64,000 bases of DNA from Prochilodus magdalenae (taxonomy: Eukaryota; Chordata; Actinopteri; Characiformes; Prochilodontidae): NCBI GenBank assembly GCA_024036415.1, contig JAMWET010000521.1:189501-253500 (forward strand). Reading direction: 5' to 3'. Below the pieces are notes generated by a model, which worked only from the letters and a program-made list of their open reading frames with translations, did no database searches and was not told the origin of the DNA. The translations under genes were made by a program, and so were the position numbers. This document shows positions 1 to 13,240 of the stretch, in pieces. Every line of letters begins with the position of its first letter. The first letter of the stretch is position 1.

Positions 1-2690
1 TCCAGCAGAGTGTTTATGGAGTGGTCTGGTTTGTGCAGGGCAGTGGAGAACACTACTACCTTCCAGAGAGCTCCCATGTGGGAGACTGGTGTTTGATTCC
101 TAGTTTGGGCAAGACTTCTCATGCTACATCAGCCTACCTGTTGTATGATTAACCTTGGAATAGAGTGTCAGCTAAATGCCACAAATGTAGATCTGTCGTT
201 CGGAACGTTTTCAGGGTTGTTCTGCAAGCTTGCCTACTTTTTCCACTGACTGGGAAGAATTTCCACGCTAATGACGTGTGTGCGGCTGTGTCCGCGCTGC
301 TGTTGCGCAACACGAACCAATTCTAACCGGCACATACAGGAGGACTGATCACCAGTCATGACCAATCAAGCTGAAAACCACCCGATCGATGGGTGCAAAG
401 ATAAGAAATGCCTGAAAACGTCTCTCACAGGTGGTCCTGTCCCAAAGGAAAATCACCAGAACTTTTCTTCCCTGTGTTTTCAGTTGGCTCCCTCCTCCCA
501 CATTGGCTGGTGTCCCTCGAACATAAGATACATGATAGTAAACAGCAGCATTCAGTCACAAATGTGCAGTTTCTCATGTGCGGTGCCATGACCTTTCACT
601 CCAAACCCCCCACTCCACTGAGTGGAAACGTGCTAGGAAGATCTGATCAAATCCGAGAATGAATCAATCACAGTGCGGGGTGCCAACTTCCTCTCGTGTG
701 CAGATAGTATCTAGGCCTGAGGACATAGAATAAGCTCCCAGATGTAAGTACCAGGTTCACAGATGTAAGTACTAAGCTGAAAATGAGCCCTTATTCTCCT
801 GAAGCACATCAAAGGGAGCCACACTCGACTCTTAAAGTATCCCTCAGGCTCTCTGGCTTGAGACAGGAGTTTTAATAAAGAGCCAAAGAACTTCACGCTG
901 ATAATTACAGCTTGGGCAGGGGCTATAAATCTTAGTAAGAAGGCTGTGCAAGGTGTTAGCCAGCAGGGGAACAGGATTAGGCCGTCACTACAGGATACAG
1001 GAAGTGAGGGGAGTGTTCCCCTTTATTGCATTTCAAGGGGAGTGTTGGGTTTATTTCGCTGACCTCACCGTGCCATTTACAAACACCACGAGCACACGCT
1101 CTCTGATCCAACGCTGGCAGAATCTCCCATCCCTGCCCATCTTCTTCTCCCTGAAGAATGCTACAAGTTTACTACGTGCATGGGATCATGTTGGGAAGGA
1201 AATGAAAGGCTGGGTTAATGAGGCTCTATAAACCAAGAGACTTCAGTTTATCTTTAATGGGCATTATTCTCACGGGAAAAAAAACCCCATCAAGGCCCTG
1301 GGAGTGTGTGCGGCAGTCAGCAAGGATGTTAACGGTTAACCGTCGTTTGATCAACAGCTGATAAGAAATTCTAACTGGCTAATCGGTTAAAACAGCTATA
1401 TTCGGGTGGCCCTGTGAATGTGGGTGCTGTGCCAGATCTGAAGGCTTATGATCAGGAACACTGTGAGAAAACATGTCCAATTAGATCAACGACCTATGCT
1501 GAACTGAAGCGGCACTTCGTGAAACGAGGGGTCACAACACAATCGACAAGTCGAGAGAAAGAAGGACAACAAAAACTCGGAATAAGGCTGCTGGGGTCAC
1601 ACTGTGATGATAAACTGACAATTGCAAATGATGAAAGGAATTTTTTATTGTAAATTTACACAGAAATTACCAATAATTCATTGGGATTTTGGGAGCATTC
1701 ATTTGTTAAATAAGTGGAGCAGTCCATCATCTCCTAAACGTCCTACTCCAAATTCTGTTGGCCATTGCTAAACATCTCTAAACATCAATACACACAGTTC
1801 TGATATTACTGTGCATACCTAATACCACCTGCCTTTAGAGTTGATCACCGCCATTGAACTGTAAGGCATTCATTTCCACTACAACATTGTCTCTACAAGC
1901 TGCTTCTGTAAAAACAGTGTATTTGTCGAATATGATTCCGAAATCAAGCCCACTTTAACCCAAGGCTTTCTTATTCCTAAAAATAGAAAGGCCACCATCA
2001 TCCAGGGATGGCCTCTAAAGACCTTTTCGGTCAGGATCAGTTGTACACATGGAGGAGAAAGGCCTCATCATTATGCCACTGAAAACTTCCATCTTCAGTT
2101 TGGTGCTGGTTACAAAGTCTTAACAATCAATCTGAGACATGCTCTTTAGGAGGAAACCGATCTGAGGAGAGGAATGAATGCAGAGGTGACCTGTCAGAGA
2201 CAAAGCCACACTTACCATGAATCTAGAATAGTCTGTATTTATTTGTATTTGGTCCCATTCGGAGCCTTTCAACAGTCTTATCATGTTAACTGAACAATTC
2301 TTCCTCTGTGACCTTTTCCTCTGACCACTTTGGCAAACCAGAATGGCTTTACTGGCAATGAGGAATCTATGTACAAATAATATTATTTTGAACGTCTCTT
2401 GCTGCTGGACCAGTGGTGTGGTCGACTTCCAGTCACTGGGTTCATTTATTTATTTATATTGTTGTGGTGAGGTCCACACTTGTCCAGTGAACCACACCAT
2501 CCTCCTCTTCACCTCCTCACCATCTGAGAGTTAGCACTTCCAGTTCTGAACATTCCACTGATTCTTCACACTTGCCCTAAAAAACCTACCCCTCCATTAA
2601 ATCTCCCTGGATCAGAGAAACAAAAGCCTTCCCCTAGAGGAAGGTAAAACAGCAAACATTATCATAAACATATTTCTCGAGGTCAGATAG
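1..2690. other. Intronic stretch, nothing recognised
   Basis: No coding similarity, RNA gene or clear repeat seen. Short open frames here have no recognisable composition or motif. Confidence 0.5.
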
Positions 2691-2694
2691 GACT

Positions 2695-3335
2695 GAATGA
2701 TATTGAGCTACACATACAGAAGTCTGTCTCCCAGTATGGCGACGGGCCGCCATGTCTGCTAACCCAACACGCCAGACGTCTCGGTATGGAGCTGTAGAGG
2801 TTCCTAATGGAGTCCTGTGATAATCCATCCCATGCAGCTTGAACATCCTCACACAGCTCCTGCAGATGGTGCGGTAGGGGTGGAGATGGTGGGACACCAG
2901 GTCTTCTGGACGTGTGACAACAAACCGTTCATCTTGGTGCTGACCACGGTGCCTCCACACACGGATTCGTTGGGCGTCTCCACCAAGACTAAAGCGGGAC
3001 TCATCCCTGAAGATGACCCGCTGCCATTCTGAGTCACTCCATGACAGTCTGGTACGACACCACTGCAGTCTTTGGTGACGGTGACGTGGTGTTAAGGGCA
3101 GTCGTCATAACGGTCTGTGTGCATGTAGTCCTGCGTGGTGCAGCCGTCTGCCAACTGTGCTGGCACCAACAGGATGACATCACTGCTCGCTGAATGTCCA
3201 CAATCGTGGCTGTTGGGTCAGTCAGGTACAGAGATAAGTACTGTCCTTCCTTATGCCACATGTGCAGGCGAATCATTAGCATGTTTTTAGCATCATTAGC
3301 ATGTCTCACAATGTCAAACCTACACCCACTTAGTT
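2695..3335 (-). mobile_element. Tc1/mariner-derived internally deleted element, copy 1
   Basis: The minus strand encodes VIFRDESRFSLGG and VWRHRGQHQDERFVV, the region around the first catalytic Asp of Tc1-type transposases. It then jumps straight to the C-terminal part in another frame (QELCEDVQAAWDG). The segment with the second Asp and the Glu is missing, so it cannot make active transposase. The upstream (N-terminal) half is largely non-coding. Its ends are eroded, and no terminal repeat is preserved on either side. Confidence 0.85.
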
Positions 3336-4882
3336 CAATTCCTATCGTTGATACCTTCAGGGTGCAGCCAAAATTCAGGCACAGAGAGTTAAACACTGCT
3401 AGACTCAGAAATGAACCTTTGTCTCAAGGTCATGAGAGCAGGGAGACACCTGAGTGCTGGTTTACTCCTTCAAATGGCATGCAGTGCTGTGCCAAGTCTC
3501 CAAGATGTTCAACCATTTTGGTGTGGTTTAAGGCCTTAGTGCCAAGACAGAGCCTGGGAACTTTAACACCTGCATCTAGAAGCAGGAGAAAAACGGAATG
3601 CAAGAGAAACGGAAGGAAAAGTGAAGGATCCCAAGAGTCTGCACAGATGCGCAAATACAGCTGCATGTTACAAACAGCCGCAGTTTTAAACTGTTCACAG
3701 TGGTGATAGAGACACTACGCAATCACAAATTGCCTTTGCAGATAACTGAGAAATCCTGAGTGACAACGGCGGGAAGTAAGCTTTGGCTAGCCTGCCTAGT
3801 CCTGTGACTTTCAGTTATACCATTAAATGGAACCCGCAGTAAGCCGCTGCATGACTGCTATTTAAAAAAAATAAAAGACCTGAAAAGCATGGTATAAAAC
3901 TAAATTGCGGATTGACCATGATTACAAATAAAGCAGTCTTTAAAGTAAATAATTGCAGACCTTGTTTTGATGGGATTTTTTTTTCTTGGATCAAAGTGGA
4001 AATAACTGTTAATGTACAGACATGAACAGCACAACATCTTAAACATCAAAGAAATAATCTGTAAATTGACAGAGCCTGTCAGAAATAAATAGGGGGCAAC
4101 ATATCACCATGCATAATACATATGCAAAGGCCAAATGGGCATTAAAGTCTTAAACACAGTCAACTCCACAGGCTGCACAAGCTAAAAGCGGCAGAGAGGT
4201 CAGACAAGGACACCATTCATCACTGTTCTTCAACGTCTCACAGATTGTTTTGGACACAGGTGAAAGACTATCTCCTTTCACTTCCCCCTATTCAGTCAAA
4301 GAAGCTTTTCAGCGGTGTAATGATGATGCCATGATATTTGTGCAAGCCAGTTTTTCACATGCAAGGCTGAACATGGAGACACTACGACTGAAACCTTCAA
4401 ACCCTGTCATTTTAAACATCAACGAATCATTCTCAGCAACTTTTCAAATCGATGGTCAGGACCACAACAGCATTATTTCATCTTACGTAGTCAATACTTA
4501 CTGTTTTAAAGTGTTAGATGTTTTTCTGTGAAGAACCCCCTTTAGATTGAATACAGTCATCACACTGAAACAAGAGTGAAAGTATAGCAGGAGTCCGCCA
4601 CAGACTTCCTAATCATAGGAGGATCTACAATCCAAACTCTGGCAGAGCTCCAGCACCCTCAGAGTAAGATCCATCTTTATGCCACAAGGTATCCTAAGGA
4701 TTCTCCTGTAATCTCTAACACTGGATGACTTCAAATCGCCTATAAGGACATTCGAGGTAGCACCGTTACATAACATCACTCAATGTTTAATTCAACAGCA
4801 ATAGATGGTTATTAATGTTTTAGGAGTAGTTATAGCAGAGTAATGAGGGTCAGTTATTGGTCAGGCTGGGCAATATAGCTAT
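3336..4882. other. Intronic stretch, nothing recognised
   Basis: Some A/T runs; no protein or repeat family identified. The 170-codon plus frame at 3194-3706 is partly the antisense of Tc1-derived copy 1. Confidence 0.5.
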
Positions 4883-5002
4883 ATACACCAACCGGCCACT
4901 GCATTAGGTATTGACCATATAGGACACACTGTGGTTGTACAGTTCCAGACTGTAGTCCATCTGTTTCTCTGTGTCCACTCACTGTCCACTCTATTAGACA
5001 TA
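4883..5002 (-). mobile_element. MITE fragment (CTCTGTGGTGGTCC family)
   Basis: It begins with the terminal-like ggccactgcattaggta and contains ccagactgtagtccatctg and tttctctgtg, shared with copies at 33, 51.6 and 63.9 kb. It ends with ccactctattagacat, where a (CATA)n tract starts. Confidence 0.65.
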
Positions 5003-5031
5003 CATACATACATACATACATACATACATAG
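4998..5031. repeat. (ACAT)n microsatellite
   Basis: Perfect tetranucleotide run of about eight units at the end of a MITE fragment. Confidence 0.95.
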
Positions 5032-5904
5032 CATTGATAATTTCCCCCAGGATAATTATGTTTAGTTATAAATAGAGAACACTTTACTGTAGATCCTATA
5101 TAGATAGGAATATCTGCAATATACAAATAGTCATACAGTGGATCAGGGGAGCCCAGAACAAGGCGGTAATCCACATAGCTTGTGCTTGCTTTAAAAGGTT
5201 CATATGGATCAGGCTTTCAAGGCCTATAAGGCACATCCTGTACCCTCTCTAGCTGTGTATATATAGCTCCCCTGCTAACGATGAAACAGTGAAACACTTC
5301 GATCATCCTGAATTAATCTCTGACCTTACTGGAGTAAGGCAAAGCCTGGGATCTGATCACACAGGGCTAAGCAGCACACCTGCTAGCTTTCACCTGTGGG
5401 ATATCTCGGCTCAGACAGTAGGCCACTTAGCAGTCAAAGCGTCCCTCCCCCCTCCCCTTGCATCCTCCTCACACAAAAGCTGGGAGCGCCGAGTGGGGTT
5501 CTTAATTACATAATGCCGTAAAGTGCCAGGTTGCGCTTCCTGCATTACAGGAATCTTGCAGAGTGCAGTGCTGTGATGGTGAGAAGGTTACACACTATTC
5601 AAAGGCAGCAAGCTGGGGAGGTAAATCAGTGGCAGACGACCTTTCAGTTAACCCGAAATACGGTCAATATCCGCGGCGCCTGCAGAAGCTTATAGGGTGG
5701 AATCAAACAGCTAAAATACAGGGGGGAAAAAGAATGACCAAATTCCTCCTGCACTGGCTTTTGGCTACAGGCTGAACAGGCCACAGGTTCATATGTCCTC
5801 TACAGTGGTGGTGATATATAGATATACATATAGATATTTTATTTACTATCTAAACCACCAGTGAACCTACACGAGTTTATGCAGTCACTCTTTCTAGACA
5901 ATCA
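5032..5904. other. Intronic stretch, nothing recognised apart from a repeat end
   Basis: Only the short accaccagtgaacctacacg block near 5853 matches another repeat in the window. Confidence 0.5.
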
Positions 5905-6630
5905 TTAAAATGTGCTTTGGAGCCATTTTCCATACATCAAACGTAACATTCACTGCACCGCAGAATGCAACAGCTCGACTCATCTTTTTAAGTTTACCCA
6001 CGTCAGTCCCATGCTGGGCTCCATCCAGTGGCTTCCTGTTGCTCCCCAAATCAGATTTAACTCTGATATGTGCCTACAAAGCCAAGAATGGACCAGCGCC
6101 TTTGCCTTATGGCAAAGGTTAAGAGTCAATCTGTACCTCGAGCCCTTCAAGTACAGCTCGACTCAACCTGCCATCTCCCAAGACACATGGAGGACAAGCG
6201 TCCAGACTCTTCTTTGTCCTGGCTCCCAGGTGGAATGAACTCCCACTCACAGTCTCTCAGTCTTCAAGCGCAGGCTGAAGGCCATTCTCTTTGTAAAGCA
6301 CTTGTGAGTGAGTGAGCACTAGTAAATGTGTAAACTGAAATACTTGTTTTTGCATGTATGCTGACCATAACCTTTCTTCTTTCTAGGTATGGGCGCTGGG
6401 CTGGGGTTGCCAGGTGGTGCACTTATGCTTTATATATGTCTGTGTATTGTTCTCTCTAGGTATCATCACTGGTCCATGTTCGGGCAGCGTCTGAGCTCAT
6501 GGCGAGTTATAGATTCTAACCTTCCTATACTACCTGGGAAACATTATCCAACAGAACACTAAGCACGGTTGCAAGACATTCTAGATAAGAGCATCTGTTA
6601 AACGCCTCAAATGTAATGTAAACGTTTGGG
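5905..6630 (+). mobile_element. LINE (non-LTR retrotransposon) 3' fragment
   Basis: The 3' end of a reverse-transcriptase ORF is scattered over three frames: LGSIQWLPVAPQIRF, AYKAKNGPAP, VKSQSVPRALQVQL and a final SLSLQAQAEGHSLCK. This is the usual C-terminus of fish LINE polyproteins. It is followed by a 3' tail about 6560-6620 (aagcacggttgcaag, ctagataagagcatctg, ttaaacgcc) of the type found at the end of these elements. Strongly decayed and 5' truncated, as LINE insertions usually are. Confidence 0.8.
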
Positions 6631-6740
6631 TAGATTTCCCAGAAGAAGTTGTAATGGTGAAGTTGCTTCATACGATTCACAGGGTCAACATTAGCGAACA
6701 ACACTTAATCAGGAAGAGGCATAGCAAATACCTTAAACAC

Positions 6741-6810
6741 GATCTATCACCCCGATGTGAACTAAGCACGATTGTAAGTCGCTCTGGATAAGAGCGTGTA
6801 GAAACCAAGG
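6741..6810 (+). repeat. LINE 3' tail fragment
   Basis: A second copy of the same tail lies just downstream: taagcacgattgtaagtcgc followed by tctggataagagcgtgtag. Confidence 0.6.
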
Positions 6811-7814
6811 CTTAGCACAGATGGAGAGATGAGGAGTGATAGTTGCAGCATGAACAGTGATCAGATCGTTCAACAGTGAGTTAACAAGAGTGGCATTGAC
6901 ATTACAAGCAGCGACAGCTACTGTCATAGACCAGCACTGCTACATCCGCATCACTTCAAACTGGCTGCTGGGAATCAGGATTCTGGTGCAGAAGCTTAGA
7001 ACAGAACTTAACCAGAAGTGCCAATTTCCTTTCAGCTGTTTATTGGGAGGCTAATATGAATGCAGCACCAGTTAAAGCCTAGGCTGGTGAAGCCAGCAAT
7101 TCAACCGCAGAGGCAGAAGGGGGAAGGCGTACCACCTCCCTTAATTTCTGGCATTTAGCGCAGACTGTATGACATCCACTACAGAGGCCAGGCTGCTAAA
7201 CAGGAAGTAGCAGCAAGCTCGCGTTTTTATGAATGAAACGTTTAGTGCGTGGGCTGAATGGCCCTATAACGTAGTCTGCAGGCAGCTCACTCCACTCAGC
7301 AGACCTAATTTCCTCTTCACAAGCAGAAGCCGCGCGAGAGAGAGAGACACAAAAAAAAAAAATACACAGGCAGACACAAATTACAGTCAGAAGCAGAGCT
7401 ATTTACTGCTCTTCCTGCATATCTCCTGCTGGAGCTATAACCGAGACAGTACTTTAAAAGGTTGAAAGACGGGAGATAACTGCTTGTTTAGGGTTAATTA
7501 GAAAAGTCTTTACGATGATTTAGGGGGTTTGGAATGCATAGATTCATCAGACTGCATTGAGCTGAAGGTCAATCAAATTTGGTCTGTTAGAGGTGGGGGG
7601 TGTGGGTGTGTATGGGTGCTAACTGGAGCAACACACCAATGTAAATGTTCCTTCCTTTCACTGTCCCTACTGTACTCCGCATGTTGCTTACTCTGACACA
7701 CCAAAAGTCATGTGATATCAGTCTGTAAACTGATTATGAAGCTGTGTGACATCAGGGAATACAAGTTGTGAAGTTTATTTTGTAAGGTTGAACACTAAGC
7801 GGGGCAGGCATTTT
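6811..7814. other. Intronic stretch, nothing recognised
   Basis: Contains a short (GA)n and A run at 7337-7360. No gene or transposon trace seen. Confidence 0.5.
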
Positions 7815-8300
7815 ATTCCAACACCACCACACCGGACACAGCGCCTCACCTGGGCCTGTTGCTAACTGGACCCTAGAGGACTGGCAACATATGGCGCGGT
7901 CTGATGAGTCACTGAGAGCTGATGGTAGGGTTCATGTGTGGTGCAGACCTTCAAGAAGCCATTGACCCTAGGTGTCAACAAGGCAGACTGTACAGTGGTG
8001 GCTTTATACTGGTGTGGCATGTGTTCCAAAGGAATGTGTTGGGTACACTGGTCTGCCTAAAGATGTCATTGAGCATTGCCACTACATGTAACTGCTTGGT
8101 GACCATTTGCAGCCCCTCAAGGCCTTCATGTACCACACAATGATGAGATATTCCAGCCGGCTACTGCACCCATTGGGCCCAATTTATCCAGAACTGGCTC
8201 AAGGAGCATTCTGGATGGTTCTGATGAATGGTGGGGCTGCACGTTTGCGTATATGTGAGCCCAACAGAGGCATTCCACGCATCACCGTGCCATGATCATA
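7815..8300 (+). pseudogene. Degenerate Tc1-like transposase remnant (second family)
   Basis: Frame-shifted coding traces read LEDWQH, SDES, ADGRVHVWC, LLGDHLQP and FMYHTMMRYSS. These match the middle of a common teleost Tc1-like transposase. Several stops and indels break it and no terminal repeats are visible. It is distinct from the SRFSLGG family found elsewhere in the window. Confidence 0.75.
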
Positions 8301-11300
8301 CAGGTCAGTATTCAGTCTCACTCATACACAGGTGGGGGCGTTCCCAATCGGAGTTAACGCTTCTTCATAATCAATTTATATACTGATATCACAGGATTTT
8401 TGGTATGTCAGCATAAAGGAACAGCATTTAGTTATATACTGACTCCTGTACATTCAGACTGATCGTAACTGCTGCAGGATGTAAGGATGGAACAGGACTT
8501 TCGATTGGGAAGCAAACGTTAGTTTTGTCAAACTTCACTGTTTTGTCTCATATGTGTATCACATATGCATATTACAGTAATCCACACTGCCCAGTCCTGC
8601 TCCTTTAAGAGCGATCCTTCCCTGAAAAGCCCTCTGTATTCTAAGACCCACTCTAAGCTGTGTTCAGGATCAAGAAAACCCAAATCATCACATGAATGAT
8701 TTAATCCTGAAATGATTATCAAGCTAAAAATAGGCTAGGCTAAATAAGGGCATGCTAGCATTATAAGATCTCTGCTCGGGTTAAGGCCTCAGGCACTGGC
8801 ACAAACCACTGTACTCAACACTCCAGAGAAGCCTACTGGAGCGAACACCAACACTTCACTAACACCCACTCAATAACTCAACATCAATACACGGAATGGA
8901 TAATTGGAAGAACTTGTTGCTACCTTTCTCAAATAAAGAGACGCAAGTGAACCTGAAGGGTATGCTACTAAAGTTATACCAGGAACCTTGACATCGAAAC
9001 AGATCCCTTAAATCCCTTAATTTTTTGGGTGTGGCATAAACCAGAAAATGCAAGAAGTGGCAAGAAGTTGGTGTATTTGTGGCATGTGGACTTTAGAGAT
9101 TTTTTTCCTCTACATTTTTCAAGGATATAATATATAAGATGCTGTAGCTCTTAGCAATATGATGTTATATTATTGTTATTGCGATCAATTATGCCACAGC
9201 ATGCTTTTCTGAGCATATTGTTTTTATTGGCAGTACCCAAAGAACACTGACCAACTACATGGTTCAATATTAAGTGAGCGTAATTAGGCCCGTTCTCCCC
9301 TGGCTGTATTTCAAATGTCACACTGCTACTGCACACAGTAGTGTGTACTTTGTACTGCATGTTAGCTATCCTTGGCTATTTCACTCTAAAACTGATCCTC
9401 TAAAGCGAGTTCATCTTTTATTAATCTTCAGACCTGTATATTTATCTTTCTGAGGCTCATTCTGATGAATACACACCCCACTACAATCACTACACCCACA
9501 TTTATACTCAGAGCGGGCTGCCTTTAGCTCCCCAGTTTTACCCGTTGCCATTTTCTCTGGCTGAAGTACTGAACTGAATCACTAAACTGCAGTTTAAACA
9601 TATTTATTTAACATTAAACATTTTTAGACATTAATAAAACTTACAGCCATTTTATCCCAGCAGACACACTAAACACAGCACTATACGGCTTAAGTATCCA
9701 AAACAAAAACCAAAAAAAAACCCTGCTGCATTCACAGAGAGTGCTTCACTCCACGCTGGCTGTGATTTTATCGCGTTGTAAAAATTGGGAGTTTGTGTTT
9801 CTTTACAGTGGATACGGATGCACACATGGGCGTCTCGCTGTAGCAGCTCTGTTCTGCACTCTATCTGAAGTCAGGTTTGGGCTTAAATGCTTGAAACATA
9901 TACAGAGACGGGAAACGTCAACATGATCCAGTTCAACTCACAGTGGGAAAACGACGTGTATAACTGGAGTGTCGGTGCACTCGCGCACGCACGCATGCAC
10001 GCACACGCACGCACACACTTTATTGACTGACTGACTACTCTCCTAATAAGTCTCCTAACAGTTTCTGAACCTCACACCTCTAAGCAGCAGCTGTTCAAGC
10101 AAACAAAAGTTTCTAAAAGCAACTGCACTCAGACCTGCAGTCAAGTCTGCACTCGGCCGCCTGCAGGGCCCATTAAACCATGGCTCAGTTAATCTCTTGC
10201 ACTTTGCGGGTTGTGGCATCGTGTGGCGTCCGCTCAGTCTAACCTTGAACTTCCTCCCCCACTCATCCCGAGACCACACTGAAGCGCAGCATCAAAGGAA
10301 CAAAAGCGATGGCGCTTCCTGTTTTTAACCATCGCCCGGCGCGAGACCATTCCTAACATGTTTGGGCAAAAGTCTGGAATCCTGCTGCTTAAACAAGCAG
10401 TCCCTGGATGACACAAGCCCAGTCTGTCCTCCTTGCCCTTTCCTCACCATTGCCACAGCAACTCCTGCCCCCGCCAGTCAGTTTCACACAACACACATTC
10501 TTGCAGAATGGTAGAGCAGGCCAGGAGAGTCTGAGATGGTTGTGAGAACTGTGGTTTTCCCTGTGCGGTGGAGGTTCAGCCAAAGAAAGAGAGTTCTTAA
10601 AATTCCTACATTTATTCCTCGTGAATGTGAAATGCAACACCAATAGGACAGATTCCCATGCCTGATACATAAACATAGGCTGATACCGGATAACACCACC
10701 AGTACTAACTCTGCCTAACCTAAAAGTCCTCATATTTAAACAATGACATTTTTTATTGTTATTTTGGAATAATCCGTTTTCGTTTGACTGAATGGCATTT
10801 ACTTGTTCCATCCCACTGTATTCATCAGCTGCATAAGAAAAAGCAGATTTTTTTTCATTACAGTGTTTAACCAAGTAAGTGAGTGTAATATATCTCTATA
10901 GTCTAAAACAGAGTTTTAAAACAGAGCTAAACAGTCTGTAGATACACCCGTTGTGTGTACATGTAAGCACCCAGTAGCTTCTCCCGCTGTATAAACCGTG
11001 CTAAATGCTTCACCTGTGTGGAATTTCTCCACTCGTTTGTCCAATATGTGCATCTCGTTCACTCGCGCTGCATTTCTGAGAGCTAGACTCTGTAGGAGTT
11101 CAGTAAACATCACCATCATTCACGCTGACAGTGGCATTCACTTCCAGTGTTTTCCTCAGCTTGGCTGCTGAGCGATGCAGCCGACTGACGGAAGTTCGCT
11201 GCAGGTGAGGCTAAAGGAGACACCAGCCAGAAAACAGGCTATCATTACACCAACAGTCCGGCAGTTCCTTCCGCCCCGCACTAACAAACAATCTGGGCTA

Positions 11301-11639
11301 ACGTTAAGTCAGACTGTAAGAGATACCTGGTAACCAGTGAGCAATTATTGAAGAAAGCAGCTCAGACATTCAAGTTAGCGGCTCCTGCTGGCGTCTTTAT
11401 ACCACCCAGCACTGTAGATACCGGTTCATACATCACAATGTTTACTGCTCGTCATCCCCCACACCACTGATGCGTTGTGTGTTGGACAACGTTACTTGAT
11501 GGTGTCAGTCACAGGTATTGGGATTTTTAGGACCAATACTGATATCACATTTACATGCCAGTATCTGCACTCATTTCTGTATCGTCACAACACTAATTAG
11601 TCATTTATCAACATCATTTTTAACTCTGCAAGTTTTGTT
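8301..11639. other. Intronic stretch, mostly unassigned
   Basis: Apart from the CGCA microsatellite no repeat or coding trace is recognised. The 161-codon minus frame at 10389-10874 shows no known motif. Confidence 0.45.
9983..10018. repeat. (CGCA)n microsatellite
   Basis: Imperfect cgcacgcacgcatgcacgca run ending in a short (CA)n. Confidence 0.85.
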
Positions 11640-12767
11640 TAGCCACGATAACACAGTCCTGAGATCAGATTTACAATTATTACGATTTACTATTACTATT
11701 ACTATAAACAGCTTAAACTATTAAAATGACAAACAATACTAAAAGCTGTGAACGCTATGACTTTAATTCAGTGTCGGTACAACTTAGCACCTAACAACAC
11801 AGAGTTTAATTTGTATGTAATTAGTAGTCCATTTACATTATTCTAAATTTAAGTGTTGTTGTGCCACGACAACACATTTCTAGAGTCAGATTCACATCTA
11901 CTTTTAAACAGCTTAAACTATTAAAATCACTAAAAAAATTGTAAAGACACAGATTTTTGTACAGTATTTGTACAACTTCTCCTAAAGATAGCGTGCTAAT
12001 CAGCTAGCCACGGTCCGTACTCTCTCGTACTTCACCGTACCTGAAGATTTTAACTTTTGTATCAAAATTGCAGCTTAAGAGAGTGCATTTAAAAAATAAA
12101 TAAATAAATAAAATCGACATTATAAACAACACTGTCCCACATTTTAAAAGGGGGATATTTAACCTAGCCGGTAGACGAGTTACACCACAGTCAACCAAAC
12201 CTCCTTGTTCAGTGACGTTACAAACACAACCTTAGTTGTTTTTTGGCTACAGCTACACGTTCCTATTATAAACAGCTTAAACTATGATTTATATTGAGTA
12301 TTTGTACATACTGTGCTGCACTATATATACATATATCTCATATTGCTCAGACTCGTATCATATTTTGGCTTGCCTGCTTAACAACCTCAGAATTTGAAGA
12401 AAAAGGTTTTCTGAATGTTATATTTACTTCAGTGTGCAAAAGTAAAGATTACAGAGATGCGTGTTCATTTTTCCATAGACAGAAAAAAAAAAAAAAAACG
12501 TACATGGGCATACTACTGACTACTAAAATGACAACTTCCGCCCCCATCTTTCACTTCTAACGTCACCACAAACTATTTTTCTCTTGCATCACTGTGCAGT
12601 TCGCTGGAAGTTGCATCACTGTGTCTAAAAAGCATATGTGCAAATGTGCAAGCTCTCCAGCTCTCCAACCCTCAAAACTCAGAGAGAGAGACAGACAGGG
12701 AAAAAAGAGACAGAGAGACAGACAGAGAGAGAGAAACACACACACACACACACACACACACCCATAT

Positions 12768-12821
<54 letters not shown>

Positions 12822-13240
12822 CCCTAGTCACAATTTTGTATCAAGAAGAAACAGTCGTCCCATATACTGATTCACTGAATCGGCCTTAACACGGCACCTC
12901 CTGCAATGGGAGTACTGTGCATGTGCACATTGCAATGAGGATGCTGAAACGATATACTGTGCAGCCCTAGTCTACGTATCATGATGCAGCACGCTAATCA
13001 GCTAGCCATGAACCGTCTTCTCTTGTACTCCGCTTTGTGCCTAAAGATCACATTTATTTAGAAGAGTTTGGTAGAGTGCGACTTTCAAACAGCGAGAGCT
13101 GCGAAATTATAATCAACAGTAAAAACAACACTGTCTGACAGTGTAGGAGAAGAAATGTAATCTAAAACACAGAGCCTGAGAACTGCTGGTAAAGGAGTCA
13201 CAAAAATCTGAGGCAACCAAAGCTCCATGTGCAGTGATGT
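11640..13240 (+). repeat. Diverged repeated blocks (AAACAGCTTAAACTAT)
   Basis: aaacagcttaaactattaaa occurs at about 11706 and 11908, and a shorter form at 12269. A longer block starting ctaatcagctagcca occurs at 11996 and again at 12990, with several conserved points over about 230 bp. Possibly nested decayed DNA elements; no protein traces. Confidence 0.45.
12675..12820. repeat. Compound (GA)n-(CA)n-(TACA)n-(CA)n microsatellite
   Basis: A purine-rich gaga/gacagaca stretch is followed by two (CA)n runs (12736-12761 and 12782-12820) separated by ccatatatacatacatac. The ORFs reading through it on both strands are repeat artefacts. Confidence 0.95.

Noticed and set aside
3194..3706. 170-codon plus-strand frame
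   Set aside because: Its first part is antisense to Tc1-derived copy 1 and the remainder has no recognisable motif.
12563..12870. Overlapping frames of THTHTH and CVCVCV
   Set aside because: Translations of a compound (CA)n microsatellite on both strands.
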